A stretch of 7,752 nt of DNA, taken from the NCBI GenBank assembly GCA_020024815.1, contig JAHHTE010000096.1, positions 1 to 7,752 of the forward strand. The letters run 5' to 3'. The notes below the pieces were generated by a model. It worked only from the letters and a program-made list of their open reading frames with translations. It ran no database searches and was not told the DNA's origin. Positions 5,172 to 7,752 of this stretch are shown piece after piece. Position 1 is the stretch's first letter, and the number at the start of each line of letters is the position of its first letter. The stretch comes from Mailhella sp. Lineage in GTDB: Bacteria > Desulfobacterota > Desulfovibrionia > Desulfovibrionales > Desulfovibrionaceae. The position numbers and the translations under genes were made by a program.

Positions 5172-7670
5172 ATGTCCTTACTCACCAATACGAACAAACG
5201 TATTTTGCCTATAATGACCCTTAGGGAAGTTGTTATCTTTCCTGGTTCTATTACTCCACTTTTTGTGGGACGAGATATATCTATACGTGCTATTGAGCAA
5301 TCCATTAGCTCCTATGGAAAACATATTTTCCTTGTAGCACAAAAAGAAGCTGATATTGAAAAACCAGATTTAGATGACCTTTATACCATTGGAGTAGTAA
5401 GCCGCATATTACAACTTATGCGTTTACCTGATGGAAGTATAAAAGTTCTTTTTGAAGGTCTATACCGTGCAACTTGGGAAAGTCTTAAAAATAAAGAAGA
5501 CCTTCTCTTACTTGATTTAAATAAAGATGATTCTTTTTTCAAAGATCAAAACCATAGTCCTTTTGGTAATAAAAGTTATCCTTGTTTAATTACAAAAGAA
5601 ATTTCTGATATAAAAGGTAATCAAGAAGAAGCAGAAGCTCTTTATAGAGCTGTGCATGAAGCAATGGAAGAATTTTCTAAAACAAATAGAAAAATTACCC
5701 AAGAGCATTTAGCAGCTATTACGGGTTTACATGATGCTGGAAAGCTTTCTGACGCTATCATGCCTCACCTTCGCGTTGATTATACCAAAAAACAAGAAGT
5801 ATTAGAAATTTTAAATACAAGTGAACGTCTTGCTAAAGCCTATGAACTTCTTAATGGAGAGCTTGCTGTTTCTGATCTTGAAAAGAAAATAAAATCAAGA
5901 GTTAAAGATCAAATGAAACAAAATCAGCGAGAATATTATCTTGCTGAACAAATAAAAGCTATTCACAAAGAAATGGGTAATGAAGACCCTCAAGCTGAAG
6001 CTGATAATCTAGAATTACGTATTCGTGAAAAAAATATGCCAGAAGAAGCAAAAGAAAGAGCATTAAGAGAATTAAAAAAACTTCGCCCTATGTCCCCTTC
6101 TTCTGCTGAATATACCGTTTCACGTAACTATATTGATTGGGTTTTAGATTTACCTTGGAATGAATTAAAAGAAATCAATATTGATATTAAAGATGCAAAA
6201 AATATTTTAGATAATGCTCATTTTGGGTTAGAAAAACCAAAAGAACGTATTTTAGAGTATTTAGCAGTACAAAAATTAACAGATGGTTTAAAAGGACCTA
6301 TCCTTTGTTTTGTTGGTCCTCCTGGTGTTGGTAAAACATCACTTGCTAAATCTGTTGCAGAAGCCACTGGACGTGATTTTGTACGTATTTCTTTAGGTGG
6401 TGTTCGAGATGAAGCTGAAATTCGAGGTCATAGAAGAACTTACGTAGGAGCTATGCCTGGTAAAATTCTTTTAGCTCTCAAAAAAGCAAAGTCAAATAAC
6501 CCACTTTTTTGCTTAGATGAAATTGACAAAATGACAGCTGATTTTCGTGGCGACCCTTCATCAGCTCTTTTAGAAGTTTTAGATCCTGAACAAAATAGCA
6601 CTTTTAGTGATCACTATCTTGATCTTGATTATGACCTTTCTAAAATTTTCTTTATTACTACTGCAAACTCACTTTCTGATATTCCAGGACCACTTCGTGA
6701 TCGTATGGAAATCATTGAACTTTCAAGCTATCTTGAAACTGAAAAAATGAGTATTGCTCAAGATTTTCTTTTACCAAAACAAAGCAAAATGCATGGGTTA
6801 AAAGAAAATTGTCTTTCTATTGATAATGATGCAATGTTAGAAGTTATCCGTTCCTATACAAGAGAAGCTGGAGTTAGAAATTTAGAAAGACAAATTGCTA
6901 CTCTTTGTCGTAAAACTGCAATTAAAATAGTTGATAATGAAGAATTAATTTCACAACATTTTACAATAAAAAAGAAAGATCTACACGATTATTTAGGTAT
7001 CACAAAATATCGTTTTGGTGATAGAGAAAATAAATCACAAATTGGTGTTGTTGCTGGTCTTGCCTACAATAATGTTGGTGGTGATATTCTTTATATTGAA
7101 ACAACCATTATGCCAGGTACAGGAAAAGTATCAACAACAGGACAATTGGGTTCTGTAATGAAAGAATCAGCAGAAGCTGCTTTTAGCTATGTTCGTTCTC
7201 GAGCAACAATTTTAGGTTTGCGTGCTGATTTTTATAAAGATATTGATATTCATATCCACGTTCCTGAAGGTGCTACACCTAAAGATGGTCCAAGTGCTGG
7301 TATCACAATGGCAACCTCCATTAGTTCTGCCTTACTTGGTATTCCAGTGCAAGAAAGTGTTGCAATGACAGGTGAAATAACCCTAAGAGGACGTGTACTT
7401 GCTATCGGTGGTTTAAGAGAAAAACTTCTTGCAGCAAAACGTTCTAATATTAAAACCGTAATTGTTCCAAAAGATAATGAAAAAGATATTGAAGAAATTC
7501 CAAATGAAATTACAAGCCATTTAAAAATTAAATTTGTAACACATATTGATGAAGTTCTTCCAATAGCTTTTAAAATGAAAGCAAATCAAATCTTCCAAAA
7601 TAAAAACCCTGATCTTTCTTTTTTAGAAACGTTAAAAGAAAAATCAGAAGAAAATACAGATAAAAACTAA
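5172..7670 (+). CDS. lon: ATP-dependent protease Lon (LonA type)
   Basis: An 832-residue LonA, a cytosolic hexameric AAA+ protease that degrades misfolded and short-lived regulatory proteins. In order: LON substrate-binding domain (about 10-215), helical linker (about 230-330), AAA+ module with Walker A GPPGVGKT (382-389), pore loop Y424-V425, Walker B CLDEID (447-452), the GPLRDRME segment (506-513) and sensor 2 near REAGVRNLER (564-573), then the peptidase domain (about 610-800). The catalytic pair is S708 in PKDGPSAG (703-710) and K751 in REKLLAA (749-755), spaced 43 apart as in E. coli. It is 48 residues longer than E. coli Lon: about 26 lie before Walker A, mainly in a polar stretch near 115-150, and much of the rest is a charged C-terminal tail (about 801-832). 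AGAGG, part of AGAGGGG at 5161-5167, lies 6 nt before the ATG. No separate promoter is evident, so it is probably expressed with clpPX. Confidence 0.98.
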   Translation: MSLLTNTNKRILPIMTLREVVIFPGSITPLFVGRDISIRAIEQSISSYGKHIFLVAQKEADIEKPDLDDLYTIGVVSRILQLMRLPDGSIKVLFEGLYRATWESLKNKEDLLLLDLNKDDSFFKDQNHSPFGNKSYPCLITKEISDIKGNQEEAEALYRAVHEAMEEFSKTNRKITQEHLAAITGLHDAGKLSDAIMPHLRVDYTKKQEVLEILNTSERLAKAYELLNGELAVSDLEKKIKSRVKDQMKQNQREYYLAEQIKAIHKEMGNEDPQAEADNLELRIREKNMPEEAKERALRELKKLRPMSPSSAEYTVSRNYIDWVLDLPWNELKEINIDIKDAKNILDNAHFGLEKPKERILEYLAVQKLTDGLKGPILCFVGPPGVGKTSLAKSVAEATGRDFVRISLGGVRDEAEIRGHRRTYVGAMPGKILLALKKAKSNNPLFCLDEIDKMTADFRGDPSSALLEVLDPEQNSTFSDHYLDLDYDLSKIFFITTANSLSDIPGPLRDRMEIIELSSYLETEKMSIAQDFLLPKQSKMHGLKENCLSIDNDAMLEVIRSYTREAGVRNLERQIATLCRKTAIKIVDNEELISQHFTIKKKDLHDYLGITKYRFGDRENKSQIGVVAGLAYNNVGGDILYIETTIMPGTGKVSTTGQLGSVMKESAEAAFSYVRSRATILGLRADFYKDIDIHIHVPEGATPKDGPSAGITMATSISSALLGIPVQESVAMTGEITLRGRVLAIGGLREKLLAAKRSNIKTVIVPKDNEKDIEEIPNEITSHLKIKFVTHIDEVLPIAFKMKANQIFQNKNPDLSFLETLKEKSEENTDKN

Positions 7671-7687
7671 TACATTTTATTATGTTA

Positions 7688-7744
7688 TTGAGAGGAGAAC
7701 TTTTGAAAAAGTTCCCCTCTCAAACTCTCCCCCCAAAACTTTTT
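7688..7744. terminator. C-rich hairpin and mirror-repeat element after lon
   Basis: A long stem pairs TTGAGAGG (7688-7695) with CCTCTCAA (7716-7723). After one A-C mismatch it continues as GAACTTT with AAAGTTC, closing on a TGAA tetraloop: 15 pairs in all. The usual U-run does not follow directly; a T5 run comes at 7740-7744. AAAAAGTT (7706-7713) could pair instead with AACTTTTT (7737-7744), giving a second, mutually exclusive hairpin. The bases 7714-7732 form a perfect mirror repeat. It begins 17 nt after the lon stop and most likely ends the operon. It resembles dispersed intergenic elements I associate from memory with Desulfovibrio-type genomes; the window cannot show that. Confidence 0.6.
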
Positions 7745-7752
7745 AATCCAAA

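Overview
The window is about two-thirds A+T and carries the trigger factor - ClpP - ClpX - Lon proteostasis cluster of Proteobacteria. The Lon and ClpP sequences are proteobacterial in type. Low G+C, a ClpP N-terminus of the kind I associate with Desulfovibrionaceae, and the element after lon together suggest a low-G+C member of that family (Lawsonia or a relative). This is inference from composition and memory, not a database match.

Layout. Positions 1-92 are AT-rich sequence with one weak hairpin. A MATE-family efflux transporter runs leftward from 1436 to 93. An AT-rich divergent spacer (1437-1626) separates it from a rightward block: tRNA-Leu(UAG) with encoded CCA (1627-1711), a 73-nt spacer with a perfect 16-bp palindrome and a foldable leader, tig (1785-3152), a structured 157-nt spacer, clpP (3310-3900), clpX (3909-5132) and lon (5172-7670). 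The window ends in a C-rich hairpin and mirror-repeat element (7688-7744). No stretch over 300 bases lacks a gene.

How the genes work together. Trigger factor binds at the ribosome exit tunnel and shields nascent chains. ClpX unfolds tagged or misfolded proteins and feeds them to the ClpP barrel. Lon is a separate ATP-dependent protease for damaged and regulatory proteins. clpP and clpX are 8 nt apart, and clpX and lon 39 nt apart, so clpP-clpX-lon is very likely one transcript. tig may be joined to it by read-through.

The genes look intact and are mostly ordinary housekeeping genes. The points of interest are: a near-consensus sigma-54 (-24/-12) promoter core before clpP inside a larger inverted repeat; a motif of the form GGCAAA-NN-TTTTG recurring in that spacer; a tig leader that could mask its own ribosome binding site; a trigger factor whose PPIase pocket seems eroded; and the element after lon. 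I see no clearly new system, CRISPR array, insertion sequence or phage gene.
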